Assembly: GCA_003154025.1 (NCBI GenBank)
Contig: PMCE01000228.1
Coordinates: 1 to 5,559, forward strand
Direction of reading: 5' to 3'
Origin: Syntrophaceae bacterium
GTDB taxonomy: Bacteria > Desulfobacterota > SM23-61
Length of the DNA stretch: 5,559 nucleotides
Of the stretch, positions 4,959-5,559 are shown piece after piece. A program made the position numbers and the translations under genes. Each line of letters begins with the position of its first letter. The stretch's first letter is position 1. The notes under the pieces were generated by a model. It was not told where the DNA came from. It saw only the letters and a list, made by a program, of their open reading frames with translations, and did no database searches.

Positions 4959-5559
4959 CGAGAATTTGGAATGTAATTACAGCTCTGATCCTCCTATCCG
5001 GATGTGTGGGAAGCCCGGAATCAAAAGAGAGGCTGGATGCGGATAAAAAGCCGCAAACCTATATAGTAAGCTTCCAGGAGGCGATGAGTTATTTGGAGGC
5101 AACGGGGAGTATCCAGCCGGATATCCAGGGGATGGCCAAGATTATGACGCCTCTGCCGGGGTTGGTGGAGAGTATTTATGTGAAGGTGGGGGATCGGGTG
5201 CGGAAAGGGGATGCCCTGGTGGCGATCCGGAGTGCGGACGTGAGCGACGCCTATTCCAGTTATCTGGCCAATCTATCCCAGGTGCGCCAGGCGGAGCGGG
5301 TGTATGGATTGAACAAGCAGCTATTCGAAGTGGGGGCGGTAACGAAGAACGATCTGCTGGCGAGCGAGGCGAATTATGAGCAGGCGATGGCGTTGTCGCA
5401 GGCGTTGAAGCGGAAGTTGGAGATATACGGGGTGAACAGCGATTCCGGGTTTTCGGACAAGGTGACGATCAAGGCGCCGATGGATGGGGCGGTGGTGGAG
5501 ATCCAGGGGCACGTGGGAGATCGGATGGACACGACGAATCCGATTTTGACGATTGCGGA
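4955..5559 (+). CDS. CzcB/HlyD-family periplasmic adaptor lipoprotein, 3' end outside window
   Basis: The first 201 codons are present and the frame is open at the window edge. It is the membrane-fusion subunit linking an RND pump to the TolC-type channel. The signal peptide ends in lipobox LLSGC with lipidated Cys17. The first lipoyl half is at about 60-91 (PLPGLVESIYVKVGDRVRKG), a coiled-coil hairpin at about 94-160 (with LFEVGAVTKNDLLASEANY), and the second lipoyl half from 169 (VTIKAPMDGAVVEI...GDRMDTTNPILTIA). The beta-barrel and membrane-proximal domains lie beyond the edge. AGGAG (4943-4947) seven bases before the ATG, with the ATGA overlap, makes the start secure. No His-rich metal-binding N-terminal extension is seen. 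Codon use is unusual: 15 of 18 Val codons are GTG and none GTC, and 14 of 20 Ala codons are GCG. Confidence 0.92.
   Translation, partial: MTRIWNVITALILLSGCVGSPESKERLDADKKPQTYIVSFQEAMSYLEATGSIQPDIQGMAKIMTPLPGLVESIYVKVGDRVRKGDALVAIRSADVSDAYSSYLANLSQVRQAERVYGLNKQLFEVGAVTKNDLLASEANYEQAMALSQALKRKLEIYGVNSDSGFSDKVTIKAPMDGAVVEIQGHVGDRMDTTNPILTIA

Overview
The window looks like chromosomal DNA of a Gram-negative bacterium with a true outer membrane. It encodes a beta-barrel protein ending in Phe, a TolC-type outer-membrane channel and a periplasmic adaptor lipoprotein. Moderate to high GC, C-run/G-run extragenic hairpins and heptanucleotide junk arrays remind me of Desulfobacterota (former Deltaproteobacteria). 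That placement is an impression from sequence style, not a database result.

Layout. Bases 1-342 are non-coding: a terminator-like C-run/G-run hairpin, copy A of a repeat of about 109 bp, and a pair of near-identical 13-mers exactly 20 bp apart just before the first gene. Genes 1-3 (343-2716, + strand) form a compact cluster: a secreted DUF4198-family protein, a small periplasmic protein with a C-terminal membrane anchor that resembles auxiliary subunits of nickel/cobalt ECF transporters, and an outer-membrane beta-barrel of the MetA-pathway-like type. Genes 1 and 2 overlap by ATGA. Between genes 2 and 3 lies a run of three different heptanucleotide arrays (1532-1745) that supplies the stop of gene 2 and obscures the start of gene 3. 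Two bases after the gene 3 stop begins copy B of the repeat, inverted relative to copy A, so the three-gene cluster sits between inverted repeats. Bases 2717-3187 are non-coding and hold copy B, its hairpin, a possible folded RNA segment and a promoter.

From 3188 a second unit starts: a 99-residue single-pass membrane protein I cannot assign, a TolC/CzcC-family outer-membrane channel (3648-4958), and the start of a CzcB/HlyD-family adaptor lipoprotein (4955 onward, cut by the window edge). The last two overlap by ATGA. An inner-membrane RND pump (CzcA/CusA type) would be expected just beyond the window.

How they may work together. The second unit is two thirds of a tripartite heavy-metal or drug efflux system; the substrate cannot be read from these two subunits. 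The first unit may be the envelope part of a metal-handling pathway. This is inferred from family membership and from all three proteins having a predicted mature N-terminus that starts with histidine (HDFW, HSLN, HHGG). No core transporter genes (CbiM/NikM, CbiQ, CbiO) are in the window, so a complete uptake system is not shown.
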